Below, one piece after another: positions 10,744 through 21,273 of a stretch of DNA of 64,000 nucleotides. Every line of letters begins with the position of its first letter. Positions within the stretch are counted from its first letter, which is position 1. Both the position numbers and the translations under genes were made by a program. Source of the DNA: Scolanthus callimorphus. Its lineage: Eukaryota; Cnidaria; Anthozoa; Actiniaria; Edwardsiidae. The notes beneath the pieces were generated by a model that did not search any database, was not told the origin of the DNA, and saw only the letters and a list, made by a program, of their open reading frames with translations. The DNA is taken from assembly GCA_033964015.1 (NCBI GenBank), contig CM066925.1, positions 8,222,435-8,286,434 of the forward strand, read 5' to 3'.

Positions 10744-10791
10744 CTTTTCATCAGATGTTCTTGTCGCTGTTTTTCCTTCGCTGTCGGCCAT
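10744..10791 (-). other. First-exon-like segment in a dispersed repeat (ATG plus splice donor)
   Basis: ATG in a CCAAGATGGCC context opens MADSEGKTATRTSDEK and runs straight into AAG|GTGAGA, a strong 5' splice site. The surrounding 200 bp (10680-10880) is repeated at 22500-22680, where the frame is broken. It could be the 5' exon of a gene or a mobile copy of one. No downstream exon identified. Confidence 0.35.
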
Positions 10792-10930
10792 CTTGGAATG
10801 TAAACAGTCCGCTGATGAGCTCAGATCGCGGACGCAACACAAAAGCAAGGGCTTGAGGACTATTATAGTCCGGCCTGACACGTGATTTTTCTGACACGTG
10901 AGAGCTGGAGGGATAGTTCGAAACTTAAAA

Positions 10931-11280
10931 TGAGGATTATCATCAATTGTTAAATGGTCTGGAAATGAGGATTATCATCAATTGTTAAATGGTCTGGAAA
11001 TGAGGATTATCATCATTTGGTGGCATGGTTATTTGACATGCGCAAGTGTCCCACATGGTTGTAGGTTGAAGTGGTTAAGGGGTGGTTAGGTTTTTTGTTT
11101 GGTTCGGACTATTTTGGTTGATGTTCATTTATACACATTGTTTCGTTCTATTTCTATTTATTGTCTCGTTCTATTTGTTCTATAATAGAACAAAGATAAT
11201 AGTAATATAGTCATGTTCCCCCAAATGATGATAATCCTCATTTCAAGGCCATTTTAAACAATTGATTGATAATCCTCATT
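10931..11280. repeat. 35-bp direct repeats with inverted counterparts
   Basis: TGAGGATTATCATCAATTGT units start at 10931, 10966 and 11001 (35-bp period). Inverted copies (ATGATGATAATCCTCATTTC, GATAATCCTCATT) lie at 11226 and 11263, so the block is an inverted-repeat element of about 350 bp with repeated subterminal units. Confidence 0.65.
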
Positions 11281-11290
11281 CTCAGTGAGT

Positions 11291-11421
11291 TTAAAGGCCC
11301 ATCACCAACCGAGAGCCTTCGCGGACTCTTAGCCAATCAGAGCACCCGAAAAACAATGGATCAATTTGAAAACAAAACAGAAAACGGGGCGCAAAGGCTC
11401 CCGGTTGGTGATGGGCCTTTA
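11291..11421. mobile_element. Small MITE with AAAGGCCCATCACCAACCG ends
   Basis: 131 bp. TTAAAGGCCCATCACCAACC is mirrored at 11402-11421, and the arms are about 30 bp with few mismatches. Contains a CCAATCAGAGC (CCAAT-box-like) motif. Noncoding. Confidence 0.75.
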
Positions 11422-11530
11422 TCTAACAACACAAGGGCTGCTTTTTGGTAACTTCGCTTTTTTTTCAACGAAAATCTTTCAAACTTGGGCCTTAAACTTA
11501 TTTTGGAATTCTGATAACGATGAAGTTGCT

Positions 11531-11930
11531 GTTGCCATGGTAACGATGTCACGTGACTCACCGTCCGCCATCTTGGATCAAACTTTTAGTGCCCGTGAAG
11601 AATGGAAAGAAGATAAAAATCAGAAATTTCTTTTTAGCATAATGTTTGTAGCATTGATATTTCTGTAAACCTAATTGGATATCAAGGATAATGTTTTAAT
11701 AAAGGCAGTTTTTCAAAATATTATATATTTCAAAAACAAAAAATTATATAAATATATTTTTACTGAAGTAGTGCGACTTATCCAATTAGCTTCATTTTAA
11801 GGTAGTTTCCTGGTTTCTAAATATGTGATTACATTTCAATTTCACCTTTCCATGGCTGTCCTCAGAAGGCCTAAGTATAAAATCCAAGATGGCCGCCACT
11901 GAGTCACGTGATTAGCGTTTCCATGGCAAC
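11531..11930. mobile_element. MITE-like element with GTTGCCATGG..CACGTGAC..GCCATCTTGG ends
   Basis: 400 bp with inverted arms of about 45 bp. Each arm holds GTTGCCATGG, TCACGTGACTC (E-box core) and GCCATCTTGG (complement of the YY1-like CCAAGATGGC word). The interior is AT-rich with no ORF. Confidence 0.7.
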
Positions 11931-11941
11931 AAAATATATTA

Positions 11942-12226
11942 AAATATAGCTCTTGATGAAATTATTGAACTGACCAATTTTGATGATGATCCACAGTATA
12001 GAACATTACTTATGACGAATAATCCCCCTTTTCAGGCAAAACAGTCTAGAGCCATGAGTTTTAAGTTCGAGGTCATGTCGAAAAATGGAGCAAGCCTCTA
12101 TGATCTTGAAAAAAACACAATAAACGCTGATGGTGAAATAATAAAGCAAGCTCACCCTAAAATTATCCACTCTTGTCCATGCACAAAGCATGTTTCCAAA
12201 CTTTCTAACAGTGTCAACAGTTTCCA
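11942..12226 (+). pseudogene. Coding-like fragment trapped between two MITEs
   Basis: An open frame of about 95 codons with protein-like composition (for example DEIIELTNFDDDPQYRTLL, FKFEVMSKNGASLYDLEK, KIIHSCPCTKHVSKL). It begins beside the MITE ending at 11930 and ends inside the one starting at 12225. No start codon, splice sites or recognised family. It may be a gene or transposase remnant cut by insertions, or chance. Confidence 0.3.
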
Positions 12227-12465
12227 GCCTAAAAACCTCTCGTGAGAATCGCTGTTCTCATTATTTTTCTTCGTCATTATTTTCGTGTTTTGGGCGGTAT
12301 TTCTGGGTTAAAAAGGAACTTTCTCATTACCCACAGAGACAAAGAAGGAGGTTCCTTTTAAACCCAGAAATACCGCCCAAACACGAAAATAATGACACAA
12401 AAAGTACTATTTACTACTTCTACAAACTTTATTGAGAACAATTCTCATAAGAGGTTTTTAGGCTG
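12225..12465. mobile_element. MITE-like hairpin with CAGCCTAAAAACCTCT ends
   Basis: The ends CAGCCTAAAAACCTCTCGTG and AAGAGGTTTTTAGGCTG are complementary. The inner arms TTTTCGTGTTTTGGGCGGTA and its complement make most of the element a long hairpin. No coding content. Confidence 0.75.
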
Positions 12466-12816
12466 TGGCATCTCCATGATGTTTTAAATTATCCAGGCGC
12501 GTAGCTAATTTTTTAAAAGCCTGTTAAGCACGGGCTTAGCAAAGTTTTCGTTTTTTTTTTTTCAAGGGCTGAGGTAAAAGAACTAGTTCAAGTTTTGTAG
12601 CGACTGAGAGTCAGTTTCTACGGCGGTTGCATTGACCTTATGGGGGTGAATTTCTGGTTACCATATGCCAACAAATTTTGGCTTAAAGGTGGAAAATGCC
12701 TTGCTACGCCCCTTAAATGCTTAAAGTAGATGTACTATCAACAAACGATAAATAACAGGAAAACAGTTCAAAACTGCAGTGCTCTTCACGCGCATAGAGG
12801 AATACAATACTGCAAT
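12466..12816. other. Short gene-free spacer
   Basis: No exon, RNA gene or convincing repeat seen. A poly-T run lies near 12550. Confidence 0.35.
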
Positions 12817-13080
12817 TTATACAACAACGCTAGTAAATCGCGCGCTCTGATTGGTCGAGAGCCATGTTGCTATAAGAGTACAGATACGCGTTTGACAAAA
12901 ATCCCTGTTTGTTGTTGTATAAAACAAATAGATCTCGTTTTGTGTGCGTATGTACTGTAATAGATACACAAAAGACGTCACAGAATGTCATGAACAACAG
13001 TCACGCAACTCGATACGTCTCGTTGCGTACGTGTTTGTTCATGACATTCTGTGACGTCATCTTTGTATCTATTACAGTAA
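12817..13080. repeat. TACAACAAC/GTTGTTGTA repeat followed by a perfect hairpin
   Basis: 12817-12925 is bounded by ATACAACAACG and GTTGTTGTATAAAAC and holds GCGCGCTCTGATTGG. It is joined to a hairpin (12954-13080) whose arms read AATAGATACACAAAAGACGT and GACGTCATCTTTGTATCTATT. Related copies are at 25437-25511 and 37317-37493. Confidence 0.65.
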
Positions 13081-13385
13081 ACGAACGCAAAACGAGATCT
13101 ATTTGTTAAACAACACACTTAAGTCTGCTCAAAGGTAAACCCGAACAAGACGTCCATTGGTCAACTATGATCAATTTGATGCCGTTCAAAGCAAACGGTT
13201 GTTCTTTACCAATGGTAAGAACCTCAGTTCTGGACTAGAGAGCTCAGTGAGATAACTAGACAGACTGAGTAAACTAAACATTTTATTTCTTTTAATTATG
13301 AAATTGCACATGGGGTTATGATTACACTAATTAACAATTAGACCTCGAGGCCGAATGTGCTATGATGAATAGACCATGAGGCCGA

Positions 13386-13783
13386 AGGCCGAATGGTCTA
13401 TTGATATCATAGCACACGAGGACGAGAGGTCTAATTGTTTTAGTATAAACCAACTAGTTGGTCGGTTTTGGCAATGAATTCCATTATTTTATGTTGAAAA
13501 ATCAAGTTTTCTTGCAAAGAAAGGTGGTAGTTTTGCCAGGTACGGTCTATAACTAATAGACCATTAGTAGCTCAGCCAATCAGAAGGCCGAATGGTCTAT
13601 TGATATCATAGCACATGAGGACGAGAGGTCTAATTGTTTTAGTATAAACCAACCAGTTGGTCGGTTTTGGCAATGAATGCCATTATTTTATGTTGAAAAA
13701 TCAAGTTTTCTTGGGAAAGAAAGATGTTGATTTCGCCAGGTACGGTCTATCACTAATAGACCATTAGTAGCTCAGCCAATCAG
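13386..13783. repeat. 199-bp tandem duplication
   Basis: AGGCCGAATGGTCTATTGAT begins at 13386 and again at 13585. The two copies match almost throughout, including GTCGGTTTTGGCAATGAAT and GCTCAGCCAATCAGAA. The left flank (13335-13385) holds a partial inverted copy. Noncoding. Confidence 0.8.
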
Positions 13784-13829
13784 AATGCAGGATTTGTAAT
13801 AGACCATTAGTTGGTTTATACTAATAGGC

Positions 13830-14255
13830 GGATATCTTGTGACGTCGATGTTTACATTATTTAAAGCAATAGTGAAAACCAACAAAGGAGCTTCACAAAC
13901 AGATGTTCTGAATTTCAATAGCGCCTGGCGAATGAAGCGTAATTAGAAAGTTTGACGTTCGCAATTCGAATTCTGAGCGCATTGCGTGAAGTCCAATTTA
14001 CAGAAAACAGGTGGGCTAATGAGCCTATGGCCACCCGAGAAACTCGCTTTTGAGAAAGCTCTTAAAGCTCTTAAAAATGTAATCAAAATGGCTAAAAAAT
14101 TGTATTCCCAATGACGTATTGACGTTTTCATAAGGGTTTTGTTGGAGGCTCTACGCAACCTTGACTGACTGAAATGTTGGGTGTAAAAAGGCTCATTGAC
14201 TCGCCATAGTTTCTCTCTAAAATGAAAATTTAACTGCGCCCTTACCACTGAATGT
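13830..14255 (-). repeat. Dispersed repeat, copy A
   Basis: Reverse-complement match to 36880-37315. Shared words include GACGTTCGCAATTC/GAACGTCAAACTTTCTAATT, GCGCCTGGCGAATGAAGCGT and CTCTCTAAAATGAA. About 430 bp, noncoding, high similarity with indels. Type of element unknown. Confidence 0.65.
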
Positions 14256-16271
14256 ATATAACCTTCATATTTCCTGAGCAGGCTTCATTTGCTGTCCGCT
14301 ATTCATATACAGTGCTGATTATTTTCGATCTCCTTCAAACATTCTGAATCTAGACCCTGCTTATGCAAATGAGTTCAGACTGTAAAAAAGGATCCTCGTA
14401 TACTACTTTAAACCACGCCATAGAAAATACAGCCAATCAAAACACAGGGAAATGCCGCTGTTGTTGTTTGGCGGTTTTCCACTCAACCTTCCAATCATGC
14501 ACTGTATCAGTGAAACGTTGCCTTTAATTTTCTGTAGCGTGGTATAAAATAGCTATAGAATGAATTCTCGTGGCATACTGCAGAACAGCCAACTTATCAT
14601 ACAGCATATCGATGGCACAAACACGTACCAGAAATATGTATTTAAAAAAATCAGACTTCAATTTATTGTACGAAATTTGTGCGACGCCATAATGTGTAGG
14701 GCGTTTAAGTGTGCCTTTAAAATATTTTCAAGATGATTACTCCAGGAGAGCAGCCAGATACGCTAAATGTTTGGTATTTAGGTACTTTTGAGATCACATT
14801 ACGTTAGAGTTAATTACCGAGATTCGAGGCAATAACCCCAATACATCCCAAGGGCCGTAGGCCCGAGGGATGTATTGGGTTATTGCCGAGAATCGAGGTA
14901 ATTAACGGACTTAGTTTACAGTTGACAAGGTTTTCAGAAAACAGGGACAAATGAAATGCATTCTTCTCATTGAATTTAACAGTTTTGAAAAGGAGTACAG
15001 TTTACAATTGAAAAAGATAGCGGATTCCAATAGGAACTATTGTTAGTTATTTAGCTGCTTTCATAGAAGTGGGTTCCCCAGAGAAACTTACTGCAATTAA
15101 TTTTTACTATGCACAATAATGTTGTGATGCTGAAGAAAATGAATGACAACTTTTATTCAACTATGATTGACAAAGGTTTCCAACACGAATTACGTCTTTT
15201 GTTTTCGTACAACAGCCAGTCCAATCAATCAAGCGGCCTTTTGTAAAAGCGCAAAACATTAAAGCGCTGTTATTTTGGTCGGTACGTAGCTGCTTAAAGC
15301 TCCTCTCTGGTTGGATAATACAACAATACCCTACACCTCAACACAAAGAACGAGGATAATAGACTACAGACAAAAGAACTCCTTTGTAGAACGAAAATAA
15401 TAGAGACAAAAGCAACTACGTCCTTATTGGTTATTTTCATTTGTACCACGCCCTGACAGCTAGGCTACTACAGCTCAATTTGCATAACGTTGTGTCTAGC
15501 AAAACGGATGGAACTGATTCAAGATGGAGAAACTGAAGGCAAGTTTCAGGTATTTTGCGCTCGTTGGTTGCTCTCTACGATTAGATATGCAATTAACCTG
15601 GGCATGATTTTATCTGTATTTTCAGGTTTACGTCTTAAACACACTCTATGGGCAATGAGACCAAGCAAGTAGACTGGACAAACGCTTCTCAATATGGTTC
15701 AAGTGAAGGCGTTCTCGGAAATCGTGTTTTGTGGCGTTCAACGGGATTCGCATAAAGGATATTTAGGAGCAAATATTGGTTATAGACAGACAGTCTGCAT
15801 AGATGCATAAACTGAGATTATTGGATGTTTTTTTCTCGGGGTAAGTGTATGGATTTGAATTCACTAGTTAAATGTTTGGGTTGATAATTGAATTAGTCAT
15901 TGTGAAAGGGGCACTGTCATGGTCTATCGTGAATTTGGTCTAACTTGGGGTCATTTTAAGTAGCTTAAATGCAGTCAAACTCCCTACAAATCAACAAAAT
16001 AATGGTCTACGTTTTTTACCTAACCTTTCAGCTGCTAGATCAATACAAATTTGGAGTATTTTCGTGTATAATCGAGGGGATGGAATTGGATTGCTAATTG
16101 GCATTTTTGATTTTCGAACAGGCTGTGAACAAGTTTCTTTTTCTTTTTAAGACTAATTTGAAACAGAATATAGGTTCGGAGTTGTTTCTGTAGAACACTT
16201 GTCTTATTTTAAAACATTTTGATGAAACAAACGTGACAGTGCCCCTTGAAGTCTTGGTAAAAATGGCTTAT
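14256..16271. other. Gene-free stretch with one strong hairpin
   Basis: A palindrome at 14809-14905 (GTTAATTACCGAGATTCGAG arms around GGGCCGTAGGCCC) is the only clear structure. The rest is AT-rich without a supportable exon. A GTTAATTAC/AACTGTAAACTAA-type word recurs near 16620. Confidence 0.4.
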
Positions 16272-16424
16272 TGTGTGGTTCCAGAAATTATCCATAGGAA
16301 GGATAATAGGAAAGGATATATTTTCCATACAAATACTGTATTTTTCTTCGGGAATTCCAGAGAGGTGGGGGGGTCACTTTTCAACACTCTTCAGGGGGGG
16401 GGGATATTTTCTGGAACCACACAT
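16272..16424. mobile_element. MITE with TGTGTGGTTCCAGAAA ends
   Basis: TGTGTGGTTCCAGAAATTAT at the left and ATATTTTCTGGAACCACACA at the right are inverted copies. The interior has G-runs (16370 and 16393). 153 bp, noncoding. Confidence 0.75.
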
Positions 16425-16435
16425 TATTGATTTAC

Positions 16436-16550
16436 AGGTAAATATATTGCTCATTATGGATTAATAGGTAAATAACTAGATATTTACCTATGAATCCATA
16501 ATAAGCCATTTATTTACCTATTAATCCATAATGAGCAATATATTTACCTA
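16436..16550. repeat. 115-bp hairpin (AGGTAAATATATTGCTCATT arms)
   Basis: An almost perfect palindrome with arms AGGTAAATATATTGCTCATT and AATGAGCAATATATTTACCT. Two inner TTACCTAT/ATAGGTAAA pairs add a second stem. Directly follows the preceding MITE. Confidence 0.75.
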
Positions 16551-16859
16551 GAAATTCAATTCAATTCTATTGATCTAGTTTGTTGAGAGCCATTATCCGA
16601 GTTAATTCCCTACGAATAACAATGGAAACCGCGTCAACTGTAAACTAAATGATGTTGCGCATTTTCTTGTTGTAACCTCGAACTCATTAGCGTTAACTGT
16701 ATGTATTCCCTTTTTCATTTTATAACAAGACGAAATAAAGCATTTTTGCTATAAAAATTGAGATCACGAGGTTTGATCAGCTATAACGGACCAGCTGACT
16801 ATGAGACCGACCGAAGGACTTGTTACAAAGTTTAAATTCGTTGGGTTAAATTCCTACTG
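16551..16859. other. Short gene-free spacer
   Basis: AT-rich sequence downstream of zinc-finger gene 2. No exon seen. ATAAAG at 16736 is on the wrong strand to serve the gene. Confidence 0.3.
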
Positions 16860-16919
16860 GATGTGTTGCTGCTAGAGGTAGTAAAAGATTTACTGCCACA
16901 AGGGAATCCATGGGGTTTA

Positions 16920-18712
16920 TTAACCTGAATGTGTTCGTTTGTGTTTTGTTAACTCACTCGATGTCTTAAACCTCTTACTACATTCTTCACACTCATACGG
17001 TTTAACATCTGAATGTGTTCGTTTATGTTGTGTTAAACCACTCGATGTCTTAAACCTCTTACTACATTCTTCACACTCATACGGTTTAACATCTGAATGT
17101 GTTCGTTTATGTTGTGTTAAACCACTCGATGTCTTAAACCTTTTACTACATTCTTCACACTCATACGGTTGAACTCCTGAATGTGTTTGTTTATGTTTTG
17201 TTAAACCACTCGATGCCGTAAACCTCTTATTACATTCTTCACATTCATACGGTTTAACATCTGAATGTGTTCGTCTGTGTGCTGTTAACTCACTCGATGT
17301 CGTAAACCTCTTACTACATTCTTCACACTTGTACGGTTTAACTCCTGTATGTCTCCGTTCATGTACTTTACGTCGACTGGACGAAACAAAGCATTTACTG
17401 CAATATTGACATTGAAAAGGTTTAATGCCTAAATGTCTTAATTGATGTTCTTTTAATTTACTCAATGTCGTAAACATCTTGCTACATTCTTCACACTCGT
17501 GCAGTTCATGTCCTGTGTGTATTCGTTCATGTATTCTACGGCATTTAGACGAAATAAAACATTTACTACAATACTGGCATACAAAAGGTTTAACTCCTAA
17601 ATGTCCTAGTTTATGTGTCTTAAACTTACTCAAAGTCGTAAACCTCTTGCTACATTCTTCACATTCATGCAGTTTATGGCCTGTGTGTATTCTTTCGTGT
17701 ATTGTACGGGCTTTAGAAGAAGTGAAACATTTACAGCAATATTGACATGAATGAGGTTTTATGTCTGAATGTGTTATTATATGTTCTCTTAATTTACTAA
17801 ATGTGGTAACCTCTTGTTACATTCTTCACATTCAAACAGTTGAGCTCCTAAATGTATTTGTTCATGTTTTGTACGTTGAACAGTCGTACTAAAGCTTTTA
17901 CTGCAATACTGACATCCGTAAGGTTTAACTCGTGAGTGTGTTCTGCTATGGACCGATAGACTGCTAGATTGACTGAAGGACTTGCCACATACTTTACACT
18001 CAAAACGGTTAACATAGTTTACACTCAGCACATTTAAATGTTGTGTTCTCCTATGTGTCACTAGGTTTTTATGCGAGCCAAAGCATTCACTACATTTTTC
18101 ACACTCATAAGGCTTAACTCCTGGATGTGTTTTTTTATGTCTTATTAGATGGGTAGAAGTAATAAACGATTTACTACAATACTGACATTCATAAGGTTTA
18201 ACTCCTGAATGTGATCGTGTATGTTCTGTAAAATATCTAAAATTCGCAAACCTCTTGTTGCATTCTTTGCACTTGTGTACTTTCGTTGAATTTTGTTCTT
18301 GCGCATACATGCCCTGGACTTCTTGTACTATTTCAAAGAGATCAAATTCTTCAACATGACCATTTGTATTGGTTCTGTTTTTCAATTCATTCCCACTAAC
18401 AACTGATTTGTCATCATGATCTCTTGAGCTTTGCACTTTCTTGGGATCTGGACACTCCCGTTGCACCTCCTGGCTTTGGTTCCATTTTTCTTTCTTGATG
18501 GTTTGATGCAACCCGATACTATGATTGGAATGGGTTCTGTGCTCACTTCCACTACTTATCTGCGAACAGATAATTTCCTCTTGCATGACTTTATTAGAAA
18601 AATCATAGTCTTCGTGTTCAGCTTTTTCTTTCTTGATTACGAGATGAAGGTTATCATCATCTGTTCCATCAAGAGAGCTTGCCTTGGTATCTTTGTACTT
18701 GTTTCCGGACAT
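16920..18712 (-). CDS. 16-finger C2H2 zinc-finger protein, frameshifted (zinc-finger gene 2)
   Basis: Paralog of the gene at 3974-6346, same strand. Translation from a true ATG (MSGNKYKDTK) gives one copy of the N-terminal module seen three times in gene 1 (DGTDDDNLHLVIKKEK), a second SUMO-like site (TIKKEK), a shared EEFDLFEIVQEVQG motif, then C2H2 fingers. Five complete fingers are read before the sixth breaks at about 17806: GTGGTAACC here against the GTCGTAAACC of sibling fingers, a 1-bp deletion leading to a stop at 17789. The other frame resumes at once and runs to 16920 with ten more fingers and no other lesion. The last three finger units (16930-17170) are nearly identical at DNA level. 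Past the stop, 16860-16919 still encodes a decayed finger (CGSKSFTTSSSN). Linkers are SGVKPY/SDVKPY. Either a recent pseudogene or a sequencing indel. Confidence 0.75.
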
Positions 18713-18880
18713 GACAAGAGATGTGATCCTTTTCTAGGAACAAGATCAGAAGACAAATTTATGGTACCAACAACAACAATTGTGCATTTGTGTTGCTGTA
18801 CCGGTAGTAACCAGATTATTGTAACTAAACAACTGTACTCGGTTCTGGACATGTCGAGGGTTGTGATCCTTTTCTACCAG
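18709..18880 (-). promoter_or_regulatory. Conserved 5' flank shared by the two zinc-finger paralogs
   Basis: The sequence GACATGACAAGAGATGTGAT and the following TTTCTAGGAACAAGATC around the start ATG also precede gene 1 (6338-6375). A third diverged copy is at 18847-18876 (GACATGTCGAGGGTTGTGAT). On the gene strand TTCCTAG|AAA could be a 3' splice site, so an upstream 5' exon is possible. No core promoter element identified. Confidence 0.35.
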
Positions 18881-19025
18881 TAGGAATGAGAATGGCCCCT
18901 TCAATAAGGAGCTTTTCAAATTAAAATAAGTATCTTGCTCTGAATATTCATTACAATCAACTCCACTTTTTTATAACCCTAAGGGACGTATTGCAACTAC
19001 AAGTATTAGGTGACTGTTCTTTCTA

Positions 19026-19245
19026 TCACCCCGGGGGGAGGGGGGGAACTCCCCTATTTTTGGGCGGGGGTGCTTGTTGTACCTTTTAGGGTTTAAAATC
19101 AGGTCTCTGGTACCTTTTAGGGAGTAAAATTTAAAAACTTGCAATTTATCCCAGATAGGTACCTGTTAGAGGTCCGTTCTAGCAAATCACACTAGTTGGT
19201 AGCCTGAATTTCAGACCCCACATCCCAAAAAGAGGAGTTCCCTCC
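19026..19245. repeat. Inverted repeat of the GGGGTGCTCGTC family
   Basis: GGGAACTCCCCTATTTTTGG at the left is mirrored by CCCAAAAAGAGGAGTTCCC at the right. Interior GGTACCTTTTAGGG units and GTCCGTTCTAGCAAA are shared with 32055-32345. Noncoding. Confidence 0.6.
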
Positions 19246-20581
19246 AGGCTTTCTATGCTACAGCTCCCACACTATGTAACAGTCTGCCTGCAAATAATAC
19301 ATGAAGTCGAATCACTTGGCATTTTTAACTCCTTACTGTGCGACTACGTCAACCCAGCCATTTTGTAAGAAGTTAGCCAATCAGAAAGTGAGCATGTCAG
19401 AACAAAGGATCTTGACTTTCTTGAGATCTCAGGTATCAAAATATTCGCTTTTCTCTACAAATTGTAAAAATTAAAAGCAGAAATAACTTAAAAACACTTA
19501 ATTACTCATTGACAAATGTAGTTCAGATATTAAATTTCCTTAAAATGGTTTGAATTTCTATAAAAGACAAACGTTTTACGGCCTGGTTGATGTAGTCGCA
19601 TATCTTAAGATTAACGTTTTAGTATTTTGTATTTTTTAGTCAGGAGGTAACAATATAATTATTTGTTTTCAGTGATCTTTCTATCAGTCTATTATAATTA
19701 TAGTCATATATGAACAGATCAGAAACTTACTCATTTTCTAACGTGATGTGTGTGTTACTGGCTAAAAATGTGGAGTGAAATGTGGATGGATGTAGGACAT
19801 CAAATCTTTGGCCTATAGATCAAACATGACAGCCCATTTAATAAAATCAATGAAAATCTATTGAAGTTGTGTCTTTTTTTTGGAGGAAATCTGTAATGAG
19901 GTAGTTTTTTTGGGTATGAATATTTAGGGCTTTTTCATCCTGGGCGAGCTTGATGTCGGATCCCTACAAAACCATTGATTTATCAGAATCTAGCATTTTT
20001 GGAGTGGCATTTTGGAGCCATTTCAGGCCGGATCAACTTCAAACTTGGTATAGATATAACAACCCTAAGTGACTATTCAGACTGTTTTTCGATTTTACGA
20101 TTTTTGACAAACAAACTGCAGTAACCTTGGTAAAACAGCCTAAAACTAGCCTCTGTATTTTCCCAAAAAAATCCTTGCAAGAATGCCGTAAAACCGCTTC
20201 TAACCTGTGGCTGTATCATCTGGTGTGCTTTGAAAAATCACATCATTCTGAAACTGAGAGAACGAAAAGTGACAACTAGTACGCTCCTCAAATTTGTTCT
20301 ACCAGAAAGTCATCAAGTCCAACTTGTTGGCGGATATAATGGTTTGTTTACAGGAGAATTTGAAAATATGCGTTTTTACACCATATAACAAGTCTGGAAA
20401 ACAACATTTTTGAACTCCAATTTTTATGGCAAAAAAGTCAGTTAGAAGTCAAAACCCAACGTTCAAAGCAAAATTCCATCTTATTTCATGTAATTTCCTT
20501 CGCTCATTCCATCCAAATGCCGCAACGGGCCAAGCAGCAGCCATTTGATTTGGCTTACTAATGGCTGATTGCATTTTTAAA
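19246..20581. other. Gene-free AT-rich stretch
   Basis: No exon or RNA gene supported. GACTATTCAGACTGTTTTTC near 20070 has an inverted partner near 21190, so part of this may be the left arm of a large element enclosing the 20.6-kb repeat and the microsatellite. Confidence 0.35.
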
Positions 20582-20887
20582 CCGCACCGGGGGGGTTGAG
20601 GACCTCTTTTAAAAAGACCCCCTCCCCTGGAATTTCCACTCGTGAAACAGACCCCCTCCCCTGGAATTTCCAGCCTCATAAAGGACCCCCTCCCCTGGAA
20701 TTTCCATGTTTTCTGGCAAAATACCCCTGGAAAATCTATTTTGGGATAAAATGTCCCTGGAAAGTCACCTTTTTTACCCTCCCCCCTGGAATTTCCAGTC
20801 TCCAGACACACCCCCTCCCGTGGAATTTCCAGAGTCCGAAACAACCCCCCTGGAAAATTTCCATAGGTCCTCAACCCCCCCTGTGCG
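20582..20887. repeat. Inverted-repeat element containing a CCCCCTCCCCTGGAATTTCC tandem array
   Basis: The outer ends CCGCACCGGGGGGGTTGAGG and CCTCAACCCCCCCTGTGCGG are complementary. The interior is seven or eight degenerate copies of ACCCCCTCCCCTGGAATTTC, each about 35 bp. Reading frames through it are simple repeat translations. Confidence 0.7.
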
Positions 20888-21223
20888 GATTAAAAATGCA
20901 ATCAGCCAATGCGTTCACATCTTTTCTCATTTTTCAAGCACAAAGCATTGTGGGTAAAATTCAAAAAAAAAAAAATTGCAGCACTTAGCCCCTAATCCAC
21001 AGTTTACATGTTTTTATAAGTGCCAAGTCACTCACACCTGTCAACTAAATATTGCGCCGAATGCATTCTTTTGGATTCAAAACTAACCCAAATTGTCTTG
21101 ACAGTGCTGAAGGGAAGCTATTATAAATAGAGAAGTTAGTCTTAGACTATTTGAACATGATTTGCGCAGAATTTTTAAAAACCGAAAAACAGTCCGAATA
21201 GTCATTATTGAACCCATCCCTTC

Positions 21224-21273
<50 letters not shown>

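Noticed and set aside
20596..20988. Proline-rich plus-strand frame of 130 codons
   Set aside because: Translation of the CCCCCTCCCCTGGAATTTCC repeat array between inverted ends.
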